Of a DNA stretch of 37,813 bases, positions 25,644 to 37,137 are shown in pieces; positions within the stretch are counted from its first letter, which is position 1; each line of letters starts with the position of its first letter. This DNA is from Brugia malayi (Eukaryota; Nematoda; Chromadorea; Rhabditida; Onchocercidae): the NCBI RefSeq assembly GCF_000002995.4, contig NW_025062303.1, positions 1-37,813 of the forward strand, given 5' to 3'. Under the pieces are notes generated by a model. The model did not search any database and had not been told where the DNA came from. It worked only from the letters and a program-made list of their open reading frames with translations. Position numbers and translations under genes: made by a program.

Positions 25644-28600
25644 TGACAACGCAATATACGACCAGCACTGGTACAATGCACGTAACATAGTCAATTAATT
25701 CAAAATAAGCTTTTTAGTAGTTTTTGGCCACTTAATTAAATTAAAATTGATAAATTAGAACCAATTTCCTTGTCTAATGTAAGAAAACATAACAAATTTT
25801 AAAATTTTAAAAAATTCAAAATTTAAATTTGAATTTAAATTTAATTTAAATTCTTAAATTGAATAAAATCATGATTAATTGAAAGTTTATTAATTTGCTG
25901 ATGAATTTATGCGCAAAACTTAATTACAAAAGCGTATTTAATATTTAAACTATAAAATGACAGCGTAATGTACGACCAGCACTGGTACAATGCACGTAAC
26001 GTAGTCAATTAGGTTCAAAATAAGCTTTTTTAGTAGTTTTTGGCACTTAATTAAAATTAAAATTGATAAATAGAACCAATTCCTTGTCTAATGTAAGAAA
26101 ACTATAACAAATTTTAAAATTTTTAAAAAATTCAAAATTAAATTTGAATTAAATTAATTTAAATTCTTAAATTGAATTAAAATCATGATAATTGAAAGTT
26201 TTATTAATTTGCTGATGATTTATGCGCAAAAACTTAATTACAAAGCGTATTAATATTTAAACTATAAAATGACAACGCAATGTACGACCAGCACTGGTAC
26301 AATGCACGTAACATAGTCAATTAGTTCAAAATAAGCTTTTTAGCAGTTTTGGCACTTAATTAAAACTAAAATTGATAAATTAGAACCAATTTCCTTGTCT
26401 AATGTAAGAAACTACAACAATTTTAAAATTTTAAAAAATTCAAAATTTAAATTGAATTTAAATTTAATTTAAATTCTTAAATTGAATTAAAATCATGATA
26501 ATTGAAAGTTTTATTAATTTTGCTGATGAATTATGCGCAAAACTTAATTACAAAAGCGTATTTAATATTAAACTATAAATGACAACGCAATATACGACCA
26601 GCACTGGTACAATGCACGTAACATAGTCAATTAGGTTCAAAATAAGCTTTTTTTAGTAGTTTTGGCACTTTAATTAAAATAAAATTGATAAATTAGAACA
26701 ATTTCCTTCTAATGTAAGAAAACTACAACAAATTTAAAATTTTTAAAAAATTCAAAATTTAAATTTGAATTTAAATTTAATTTAAATTCTTAAATTGAAT
26801 AAAATCATGATAATTGAAAGTTTTATTAATTTTGCTGATGAATTTATGCGCAAAATTTATTACAAAAGCGTATTTAATATTTAAAACTATAAAATGACAA
26901 CGCAATATACGACCAGCACTGGTACAATGCACGTAACAGTCAATTAGGTTCAAAATAAGCTTTTTTTAGCAGTTTTTGGCACTTAATTAAAATAAAATTG
27001 ATAAATAGAACCAATTTCCTTGTCCTAATGTAAGAAAACTACAACAAATTTAAAATTTTTAAAAAATTCAAAATTTAATTTGAATTTAAATTTAAATCTT
27101 AAATTGAATTAAAATCATGATTAATTGAAAGTTTTATTAATTTTGCTGATGAATTTATGCGCAAACTTAATTACAAAAGCGTATTTTAATATTTAAACTA
27201 TAAAATGACAACGCAATATACGACCAGCACTGGTACATTCACGTAACATAAGTCAATTAGGTTCAAAATAAGCTTTTTTTAGCAGTTTTGGCACTTAATT
27301 AAAATTAAAATTGATAAATTAGAACAATTTCCTTGTCTAATGTAAGAAAACTATAACATTTTAAAATTTTTAAAAAATTCAAAATTTAAATTTGAATTAA
27401 ATTTAATTTAAATTCTTAAATTGAATTAAAATCATGATTAATTGAAAGTTTTATTAATTTTGCTAATTGAATTTATGCGCAAAACTTAATTACAAAAGCG
27501 TATTTTAATATTTAAACTATAAAATGACAGCGTAATGTAGGACCAGCACTGGTAACAATTCACGTAACATAGTCAATTAATTTCAAAAATAAGCTTTTTT
27601 TAGTAGTTTTTGGCACTTAATTAAAATTAAAATTGATAAATAGAACCAATTTCTTGTAATGTAAGAAAACTACAACAAATTTAAAATTTTTAAAAAATTC
27701 AAATTTAAATTTGAATTTAAATTTATTAATTCTTAAATTGAATTAAAATCATGATTAATTGAAGTTTATTAATTTTGCTGATGATTTATGCGCAAAACTT
27801 AATTACAAAAGCGTATTTTAATATTTAAACTATAAAATGACAACGCAATATACGACCAGCACTGGTACAATGCACGTAAACATAGTCAATTAATTTCAAA
27901 ATAAGCTTTTTTTAGTAGTTTGGCACTTAATTAAAATTAAAAATTGATAAATTAGAACCAATTTCCTTGTCTAATGTAAGAAACTATAAACAAATTTTAA
28001 AATTTTTAAAAATTCAAAATTTAAATTGAATTAAATTTAATTTAAATTCTTAATTGAATTAAAATCATGATTAATTGAAGTTTTTAATTTTGCCTGATGA
28101 TTTATGCGCAAAAACTTAATTAACAAAAGCGTATTTTAAATATTTAAACTATAAAATGACAACGCAATATACGACCAGCACTGTACAATGCACGTAACAT
28201 AGTCAATTAGGTTCAAAATAAGCTTTTTTTAGCAGTTTTGGCACTTAATTAAAATTAAAATTGATAAATTAGAAACCAATTTCCTGTCTAATGTAAAAGA
28301 AAACTACAACAAATTTAAAATTTTTAAAAAATTCAAAATTTAAATTTGAATTAAATTTAATTTAAATTCTTAAATTGAATTAAAATCATGATTAATTGAA
28401 AGTTTTATTAATTTGCTGATGAATTTATGCGCAAACTTAATTACAAAAGCGTATTTTAATATTTAAACTATAAATGACAACGCAATATACGACCAGCACT
28501 GTACAATGCACGTAACATAGTCAATTAGGTTCAAAATAAGCTTTTTAGTAGTTTGGCACTTAATTAAAATTAAAATGATAAATTAGAACCAATTTCCTTG

Positions 28601-31600
28601 TCTAATGTAAGAAAACTATACAAATTTTAAATTTTTAAAAAATTCAAAATTTAAATTTGAATTTAAAATTTATTTAAATTCTTAAATGAATTAAAATCAT
28701 GATTAATTGAAAGTTTTATTAATTTTGCTGATGAATTTATGCGCAAAACTTAATTACAAAAGCGTATTTTAATATTTAAACTATAAATGACAACGCAATA
28801 TACGACAGCACTGGTACAATTCACGTAACATAGTCAATTAATTTCAAAATAAGCTTTTTTTAGTAGTTTTGCACTTAATTAAAATTAAAATTGATAAATA
28901 GAACCAATTTCCTTGTCTAATGTAAGAAAACTATAAACAAATTTAAAAATTTTTAAAAAATTCAAAATTTAAATGAATTTAAATTTAATTTAAATTCTTA
29001 AATGAATTAAAATCATGATAATTGAAAGTTTTATTATTTTGCTGATGAATTTATGCGCAAAACTAATTACAAAAGCGTATTTTAATATTTAAACTATAAA
29101 ATGACAACGCAATATACGACCAGCACTGGTACAATTCACGTAACATAGTCAATTAGTTCAAAATAAGCTTTTTTAGTAGTTTTGGCACTTAATTAAAATT
29201 AAAATGATAAATTAGAACCAATTTCCTTGTCTAAATGTAAGAAAACTATAACAAATTTTAAAAATTTTAAAAAATTCAAAAATTAAATTTGAATTAAATT
29301 TAATTTAAATTCTTAAATTGAATTAAATCATGATTAATTGAAAGTTTTATTAATTTTGCTGATGAATTTATGCGCAAAACTTAATTACAAAAGCGTATTT
29401 TAATATTTAAACTATAAAATGACAGCGTAATATAACGACCAGCACTGGTACAATTCACGTAACATAGTCATTAATTTCAAATAAGCTTTTTTAGTAGTTT
29501 TGGCACTTAATTAAAATTAAAATTGATAAATTTAGAAACCAATTTCCTTGTCTAATGTAAGAAAACTACAACAAATTTAAAATTTTTAAAAAATTCAAAA
29601 TTTAAATTTGAATTTAAATTTAATTTAAATTCTTAAATGAATTAAAATCATGATTAATGAAAGTTTTATTAATTTTGCTGATGAAATTTATGCGCAAAAA
29701 CTTAATTACAAAAGCGTATTTTAATATTTAAACTATAAAATGACAACGCAATATACGACCAGCACGGTACAATGCACGTAACTTAGTCAATTAGGTTCAA
29801 AATAAGCTTTTTTTTAGGTAGTTTGGCACTTAATTAAAATTAAAATTGATAAATTAGAACCAATTCCTTGTCTAATGTAAGAAAACTATAACAAATTTAA
29901 AAATTTTTAAAAAATTCAAAATTTAAAATTTGAATTTAAATTTATTTAAATTCTTAAATTGATTAAATCATGATTAATTGAAAGTTTTATTAATTTTGCT
30001 GAATGAATTTTATGCGCAAACTTAATTACAAAAGCGTTATTTTAATATTTAAACTAATAAAATGACAACGCAATATACGACCAGCACTGGGTACAATTCA
30101 CGTTAACATAGTCATTAATTTCAAAAATAAGCTTTTTTTAGTAGTTTTGGCACTTAATAAAATTAAAATTGATAAATAGAACCAATTTCCTTGTCTAATG
30201 TAAGAAAACTATAACAAATTTAAATTTTTAAAAAATTCAAATTTAAATTTGAATTTAAATTTAATTTAAATTCTTAAATTGAATTAAATCATGATTAATT
30301 GAAGTTTATATAATTTTGCTGATGAATTTATGCGCAAAACTTAATTACAAAAGCGTATTTTAATATTTAAACTATAAAATGACAGCGTAATATACGACCA
30401 GCACTGTACAATTCAACGTAACATAGTCAATTAATTTCAAAATAAGCTTTTTTTAGTAGTTTTGGCACTTAATTAAAAATTAAAATGATAAATTAGAACC
30501 AATTTCCTGTCTAATGGTAAGAAAACTACAACAAATTTTAAAATTTTAAAAAATTCAAAATTTAAATTTGAATTTAAATTTAATTTAAATTCTTAAATTG
30601 AATAAAATCAATGATTAATTGAAAGTTTTATTAATTTTGCTGATGAATTTATGCGCAAAACTTATTACAAAAGCGTATTTTAATATTTAAACTATAAAAT
30701 GACAACGCAATATACGACCAGCCACTGGTACAATTCACGTAACATAGTCAATTAATTTCAAATAAGCTTTTTTAGTAGTTTGGCACTTAATTAAAATTAA
30801 AATTGATAAATTAGAACCAATTTCCTTGTCTAATGTTAAGAAAACTACAACAAATTTAAATTTTTAAAAAATTCAAAATTAAATTTGAATTTAAATTAAT
30901 TTAATTCTTAAATTGAATTAAAAATCATGATTAATTGAAAGTTTTATTAATTTGCTGATGAATTTATGCGCAAAACTAATTACAAAAGCGTATTTTAATA
31001 TTAAACTATAAAAATGACAACGCAATATACGACCAGCACTGGTACAATTCACGTAAACATAGTCAATTAATTTCAAATAAGCTTTTTTTAGTAGTTTTGG
31101 CACTTAATTAAATTAAAATTGATAAATTAGGAACCAATTTCCTTGTCTAATGTAAGAAAACTAATAACAAATTTAAAAAATTTTTAAAAAATTCAAAATT
31201 TAAATTTGAATTTAAATTTAATTTAAATGAATTAAAATCATGATTAATTGAAAGTTTTATTTTAATTTTGCTGATGAATTTATGCCGCAAACTTAATTAC
31301 AAAAGCGTATTTTAATATTTAAACTATAAAATGAACAACGCAATATACGACCAGCACTGGTACAATGCACGTAACATAGTCAAATTAGGTTCAAAATAAG
31401 CTTTTTTTAGTAGTTTTGGCACTTATTAAAATTAAAATTGATAAATTAGAACCAATTTCCTTGTCTAAATGTAAGAAAACTATAACAAATTTTAAATTTT
31501 TTAAAAATTCAAAATTTAAATTTGAATTTAAATTTAATTTAAATTCTTAAAATTGAATTAAAATCATGATAATTGAAAGTTTTATTAATTTTGCTGATGA

Positions 31601-34182
31601 ATTATGCGCAAAACTTAATACAAAAGCGTATTTTAATATTTAAACTATAAAATGACAGCGTAATGTACGACCAGCACTGGTACAATGCACGTAACATAGT
31701 CAATAGGTTCAAAATAAGCTTTTTTAGTAGTTTTGGCACTTAATTAAAATTAAAATTGATAAATTAGAACCAATTTCCTTGTCTAATGTAGAAAACTATA
31801 ACAAATTTTAAAATTTTTAAAAAATTCAAAATTTAAATTTGAATTTAAATTTAATTTAAATTCTTAAATTGAATTAAAATCATGATTAATTGAAGTTTTA
31901 TTATTTTGCTGATGAATTATGCGCAAAACTTAATTACAAAAGCGTATTTTAATATTTAAACTATAAAATGACCACGCAATATACGACCAGCACTGGTACA
32001 ATGCACGTAACATAGTCAATTAGTTCAAAATAAGCTTTTTTTAGTAGTTTTGGCACTTAATTAAAATTAAAATTGATAAATTAGAACCAATTTCCTTGTC
32101 TAATGTAAGAAAACTATAAACAAATTTTAAAATTTTTAAAAATTCAAATTTAAATTGAATTTAAATTTAATTTAAATTCTTTAAATTGAATTAAAATCAT
32201 GATTAATTGAAGTTTTATTAATTTTGCTGATGAATTTATGCGCAAAACTAAATAACAAAAGCGTATTTTAATATTTAAACTATAAAATGACAACGCAATA
32301 TACGACAGCACTGGTACAATGCACGTAACATAGTCAATTAATTTCAAAATAAGCTTTTTTAGCAGTTTTGGCACTTAATTAAAATTAAAATTGATAAATT
32401 AGAACCAATTTCCTTGTCTAATGGTAAAAAAATAACAAATTTTAAAATTTTTAAAAATTCAAAATTAAATTGAATTTATTTAATTTAAATCTTAAATTGA
32501 ATTAAATCATGATTAATTGAAGTTTTATTAATTTTGCTGATGAATTTATGCGCAAAACTTATTACAAAAGCGTATTTTAATATTAAACTATAAAATGACA
32601 ACGCAATATACGACCAGCACTGGTAATGCACGTAACATAGTCAATTAGGTTCAAAATAAGCTTTTTTTGTAGTTTTTGGCACTTAATTAAAATTAAAATG
32701 ATAATTAGAACCAATTTCCTTGTCTAATGTAAGAAAACTAATAACAAATTTAAAATTTTTAAAAAATTCAAAATTTAATTTGAATTTAAATTTAATTTAA
32801 ATTCTTAATTGAATTAAAATCATGATTAATTGAAAGTTTTATTAATTTTGCTGATGAATTTAATGCGCAAAACTTAATTACAAAAGCGTATTTTAATATT
32901 TAAACTATAAATGACAACGCAATATAACGACCAGCACTGGTACAATGCACGTAACATAGTCAATTAGGTTCAAAATAAGCTTTTTTTAGCAGTTTTGGCA
33001 CTTAATTAAATAAAATTAGAATTGATAAATTAGAACCAATCCTTGTCTAATGTAAGAAAACTACAACAAATTTTAAAATTTTTAAAAAATTCAAATTTAA
33101 ATTTGAATTTAAATTTAATTTAAATTCTTAAATTGAATTAAAATCATGATTTAATTGAAAGTTTTATTAATTTTGCTGATGAATTTATGCGCAAAAACTT
33201 AATTACAAAAGCGTATTTTAATATTTAAACTATAAAATGACAGCGCAATATAACGACCAGCACTGGTACAATGCACGTAACATAGTCAATTAGGTTCAAA
33301 ATAAGCTTTTTAGTAGTTTTGGCACTTAATAAAATTAAAATTGATAAATTAGAACCAATTTCTTGTCTAATGTAAGAAAACTATACAAATTTAAAAATTT
33401 TTAAAAATTCAAAATTTAAATTTGAATTTAAATTTAATTTAAATTCTTAAATTGAATTAAAATCAGAAAATTGAAAGTTTTATTAATTTTGCTGATGAAT
33501 TTATGCGCAAAACTTAATTACAAAAGCGTATTTTAATAAAACTATAAAATGACAACGCAATATACGACCAGCACTGGTACAATGCACGTAACCTAGTCAA
33601 TTAATTTCAAAATAAGCTTTTTTTAGCAGTTTTGGCACTTTAATTAAAATTAAAAATGATAAATTAGAACCAATTTCCTTGTCTAATGTAAGAAAACTAT
33701 AACAAATTTAAAATTTTAAAAAATCAAAATTTAAATTTGAATTTAAATTTAATTTAAAATTCTTAAATTGAATTAAAATCATGATTAATTGAATTTTTAT
33801 TAATTTTGCTGATGAATTTATGCGCAAACCTTAATTACAAAAGCGTATTTTAATATTTAAACTATAAAATGACAACGCAATGTACGACCAGCACTGGTAC
33901 AATGCACGTAACATAGTCAATTAGGTTCAAAATAAGCTTTTTTTAGCTGTTTGGCACTTAATTAAAATTAAAAATGATAAATTAGAACCAATTTCCTGTC
34001 TAATGTAAGAAACTACAACAAATTTAAAATTTTTAAAAATTCAAAATTTAAATGAATTTAAATTTAATTAAATTCTAAATTGAATTAAAATCATGATTAA
34101 TTGAAAGTTTTATAATTTTGCTGAATGAATTTATGCGCAAAACTTAATTACAAAAGCGTATTTTAATATTTAAACTATAAAA
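25644..34182 (+). repeat. Subfamily domain: AACGCAATATA units
   Basis: In most copies from 81 to 107, the common AGCGTAATGTA just left of the dyad is replaced by AACGCAATATA (three transitions). Copies with the full variant: 81, 84-86, 88-92, 94, 95, 97-99, 102-104, 106; 101 has ACCACGCAATATA. Mixed states: 83 and 107 (AACGCAATGTA), 93 and 96 (AGCGTAATATA), 105 (AGCGCAATATA). Common-type copies within it: 82, 87, 100. Copies 76-80 to the left and 108-111 and 113 to the right are common type; 112 is mixed; 114-115 carry the variant again. Confidence 0.85.
27206..31331 (+). repeat. Nested subfamily: TTCACG plus AATTTC units
   Basis: Copies 86, 87, 91, 92, 93, 95, 96, 97 and 98 have ATTCACG (TTCAACG in 96) where all other copies have ATGCACG. 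AATTAATTTC replaces AATTAGGTTC in copies 87, 88, 91, 93, 95-98, and also in 102 and 106. Seven copies carry both changes, which lie about 20 bp apart, and nearly all of them also have AGTAG after the T run. Repeated linkage of separate changes in one 4 kb zone supports a real sequence variant. Confidence 0.75.
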
Positions 34183-36531
34183 TGACAGCGTAATGTACGA
34201 CCAGCACTGGTACAATGCACGTAACATAGTCAATTAAGGTTCAAAATAAGCTTTTTTTAGCAGTTTTGGCACTTATTAAAATAAAAATGATAATTAGAAC
34301 CAATTTCCTTGTCTAATGTAAGAAAACTATAACAAATTAATAAAATTAATTTAAATTTGAATTTAAATTAAATTTAAATTTGAATTTAAATTTAATTTAA
34401 ATTCTTAAATTGAATTAAAATCATGATTAATTGAATTTTATAATTTTGCTGATGAATTTATGCGCAAAACTTAATTACAAAAGCGTATTTTAATATTTAA
34501 ACTATAAAATGACAGCGTAATGTACGACCAGCACTGTACAATGCACGTAACATAGTCAATAGGTTCAAAATAAGCTTTTTTTAGCAGTTTTGGCACTTAA
34601 TTAAATTAAAAATTGATAATTAGAACCAATTTCCTTGTCTAATGTAAGAAAACTATAACAAATTTAAAAATTTAAAAAATCAAAATTTAAATTGAATTTA
34701 ATTAAAATAAAAATTGATTGAATTAAAATCATGATTAATTGAAAGTTTTATTAATTTTTGCTGATGAATTTATGCGCAAAACTTAATTACAAAAGCGTAT
34801 TTTAATTTAAACTATAAAATGACAGCGTAATGTACGACCAGCACTGGTACAATGCACGTAACATTAGTCAATTAGGTTCAAAATAAGCTTTTTTTAGCAG
34901 TTTTGGCACTTAATTAAAATTAAAATTGATAAATTAGAACAATTTCCTTGTCTAATGTAAGAAAACTATAAAAATTTAAAATTTCTAAAAAATTCAAAAT
35001 ATAATTTTGAATTTAAATTTAATTTAAATTCTTAAATTGAATTAAAATTCATGATTAATTGAAAGTTTTATTAATTTTGCTTGATGAATTTATGCGCAAA
35101 ACTTAATTACAAAGCGTATTTTAATATTTAAACTATAAAATGACAGCGTAATGTACGACAGCACTGGTACAATGCACGTAACGTAACATATAGGTTCAAA
35201 ATAAGCTTTTTTAGCAGTTTTGGCACTTAATTAAAATTAAAATTGATAAATTAGAACCAATTTCCTTGTCTAATGTAAGAAACTATAACAAATTTAAAAA
35301 TTTTAAAAAATTCAAATTTAAATTTGAATTTAAATTAATTTAATTCTTAAATTGAATTAAAATCATGATTAATTGAAAGTTTTATTAATTTTGCTGATGA
35401 ATTTATGCGCAAAACTTAATTACAAAAGCGTATTTTAATATTTAAACTATAAAAATGACAGCGCAATATACGACCAGCACTGGTACAATGCACGTAACAT
35501 AGTCAATTAGTTCAAAATAAGCTTTTTTTAGCTGTTTTTGGCACTTAATTAAAATTAAAATTGATAAATTAGAACCAATTTCCTTGTCTAATGTAAGAAA
35601 ACTATAACAAATTTAAAAATTTTTAAAAAATTCAAAATTTAAATTTGAATTTAAATTTAATTTAAATTCTAAATTGAATTAAAATCATGATTAATTGAAA
35701 GTTTTATTAATTTTGCTGATGAATTTTATGCGCAAAACTTAAATTACAAAAGCGTATTTTTAATATTTAAACTATAAAATGACAGCGTAATGTACGACCA
35801 GCACTGAAAGTAAAAATGCACGTAACATAGTCAATTAGGTTCAAAATAAGCTTTTTTTAGCAGTTTTTGGCACTTAATTAAAATTAAAATTGATAAATTA
35901 GAACCAATTTCCTTGTCTAATGTAAAAAACTAAAACAAATTTTAAAATTTTTAAAATTCAAAATTTAATTTGAATTTAAATTTAATTTAATTCTTAATTG
36001 AAGTTAAAATCATGATTAATTGAAAGTTTTATTAATTTTGCTGAAGATTTATGCGCAAAAAACTTAATTACAAAAGCGTATTTTAATATTTAAACTATAA
36101 AATGACAACGCAATATACGACCAAGCACTGGTACCAATGCACGTAACATAGTCAATTAGGTTCAAAATAAGCTTTTTTTGCGTTTTGGCACTTAATTAAA
36201 ATTAAAAATGATAAATTAGAACCAATTTCCTTGTTCTAATGTAAGAAAACTATAACAAATTTTAAAATTTTTAAAAAATCAAAATGTAAATTTGAATTTA
36301 AATTTAATTTAAATTCTTAAATTGAATTAAAATCATGATTAATTGAAAGGTTTATTAATTTGGCTGATGAATTTATGCGCAAAACTTAATTACAAAAGCG
36401 TATTTTAATTAATTTAAACTATAAAATGACAACGCAATTATACGACCAGCACTGGTACAAATGCACGTAAACATAGTCAATTAGGTCAAAATAAGCTTTT
36501 TTTAGCAGTTTTGCACTTAATTAAAATTAAA
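34183..36531 (+). repeat. Rearranged copies 108-115 before the fold-back
   Basis: These units carry structural changes as well as single-base noise. In the unit 34183-34509 the oligo-A/T block is replaced by an extra copy of a 19-base element (34351-34369, again at 34374-34392). The unit 34510-34819 has a rewritten AT block around 34690-34720. The unit 35141-35455 has a GTAAC duplication near 35177-35186 and loses part of the following GTCAATT. The unit 35780-36102 has its dyad right arm replaced (35803-35822). The last unit stops at about 36531 after TTAATTAAAATTAAAAA. Confidence 0.75.
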
Positions 36532-36657
36532 AATTTTAAAACAGAATACGCACATTTAAATTGAACTATAAGACTAAGTTAAAAGATTCGTCATAGTTTT
36601 CTTACATTAGACAATGAAATTGGTTCTAATTTCTCAATTTTAATTTTAATTAAGTGC
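36513..36657. repeat. Fold-back centre where the array reverses
   Basis: The + oriented array ends in GCACTTAATTAAAATTAAAAATT (36513-36535, one extra A). Its reverse complement AATTTTAATTTTAATTAAGTGC appears at 36636-36657. From there on, all satellite motifs are in reverse orientation. The two arms are separated by about 100 bp. The right part of this spacer (about 36593-36632) is already inverted satellite (CATAGTTTTCTTACATTAGACAA). The left part (about 36536-36592) looks like scrambled satellite pieces, such as GACTAAGTTA, the complement of TAACTTAGTC. Confidence 0.85.
36536..36592. other. Scrambled spacer at the inversion point
   Basis: About 57 bp that do not follow the unit in either orientation. 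Short words resemble satellite pieces (TGAACTATAAGAC resembles TTAAACTATAAAATGAC; GACTAAGTTA; GTCATAGTTTTC), but their order is new. No unique gene-like or transposon-end sequence is visible. It may be a real join scar or a stretch of low-quality consensus. Confidence 0.6.
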
Positions 36658-36709
36658 CAAAACTGCTAAAAAAAGCTTAATTTTAATTTTAATTAAGTGC
36701 CAAAACTGC
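36636..36709 (-). repeat. 31-bp internal duplication in the first inverted unit
   Basis: The element from AATTTTAATTTTAATTAAG to CCAAAACTGC occurs at 36636-36666 and again at 36679-36709, separated by TAAAAAAAGCTT. After the second copy the sequence jumps to the dyad region (GTCCAGTGTGGTCGTAC), missing the usual TTTTGAACCTAATTGACTATG segment. It looks like slippage or template switching inside one unit. Confidence 0.8.
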
Positions 36710-37137
36710 ATTTGTCCAGTGTGGTCGTACATACTGCTGTCATTTTAATAGTTAAATATTAAAATACGCTTTAGTAATTAAGTTTTGCGCATAAATTCAT
36801 CAGCAAATTAATAAAACTTCAATTAATCATGATTTTAAATTCAATTTAAGAATTAAGATTAAATTAAATTGCAAATTAAATATTGATTTTGTAAAATTTT
36901 AAATTTTTAAGTTTTCTTACATTTAGACAAGAATTGGTTCGAATTTATATTTTTTAATTTTAATTAAGTGCCAAAACTGCTAAAAAAAGCTTATTTTGAA
37001 CCTAATTGACTACACGTGCATTGTACCAGGCAAAATTAATAGCATTACCTGTCATTTTATAGTTTAGAATATTAATAATACGCTTTTGTAATTAAGTTTG
37101 CGCATAAATTCATCAGCAAAATTAATAAATACTCAAT

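Larger units (their letters stand above)
30..36531 (+). repeat. Satellite DNA array, ~319 bp unit, 115 direct copies
   Basis: A head-to-tail tandem array. I numbered units from each TGACAGCG (or variant TGACAACG) start and found 115 starts, at 30 for copy 1 through 36427 for copy 115. Mean spacing is 319.3 bp (extremes 305 and 327). Copies 5-74 differ almost only at five spots: ATAG/TAG/GTAG/TTAG after CACGTAAC; CTG or CAG after TTTTTTTAG; TTAAAA-TGAT with no extra base, an A or a T; CAAATTT followed by AAAA, AAAAA or TAAAA; and TTGAAG or TTGAAAG before TTTTATT. One copy (15076-15397) has 69 G or C in 322 bases. No open frame is conserved, and no target-site duplication or transposon end is seen. 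Satellites of this unit size are typical of centromeric or pericentromeric heterochromatin in insects, plants and other eukaryotes; that location is inferred, not shown. Confidence 0.98.
24061..36531 (+). repeat. Divergent or noisy block, copies 76-115
   Basis: Unit starts: 24061, 24378, 24697, 25016, 25331, 25644, 25958, 26270, 26580, 26895, 27206, 27525, 27838, 28157, 28475, 28788, 29102, 29420, 29741, 30063, 30380, 30700, 31015, 31332, 31653, 31969, 32288, 32596, 32912, 33238, 33550, 33870, 34183, 34510, 34820, 35141, 35456, 35780, 36103, 36427 (last unit truncated). Full units run 308-327 bp because of many single-base gains and losses, mostly inside A, T or G runs. Layered on this are repeated, linked substitutions that define subfamilies. 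The AGTAG form of the post-T-run marker first appears in copy 76, is common to copy 105, and gives way to CAG after that. Clean-to-noisy change is abrupt, which suggests a change in assembly support as well as real divergence. Confidence 0.9.

Noticed and set aside
30918..31103. Reverse-strand open frame of 61 codons beginning at GTGCCAAAACTGC-like sequence
   Set aside because: It is the complement of satellite units and opens only because of local indels. Neighbouring units have stops in the same frame, there is no typical protein composition, and the predicted start resembles the same repeat word in another copy.
32150..32374. Reverse-strand open frame of 74 codons with a start much like the 61-codon one
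   Set aside because: Same repeat word in another unit; similarity between the two is repeat identity, not a gene family. The frame is broken by stops in the clean units.
30..36531. CRISPR array, because of regular repetition
   Set aside because: Units are contiguous with no unique spacers, and the unit is about ten times too long for a CRISPR repeat. No cas genes.
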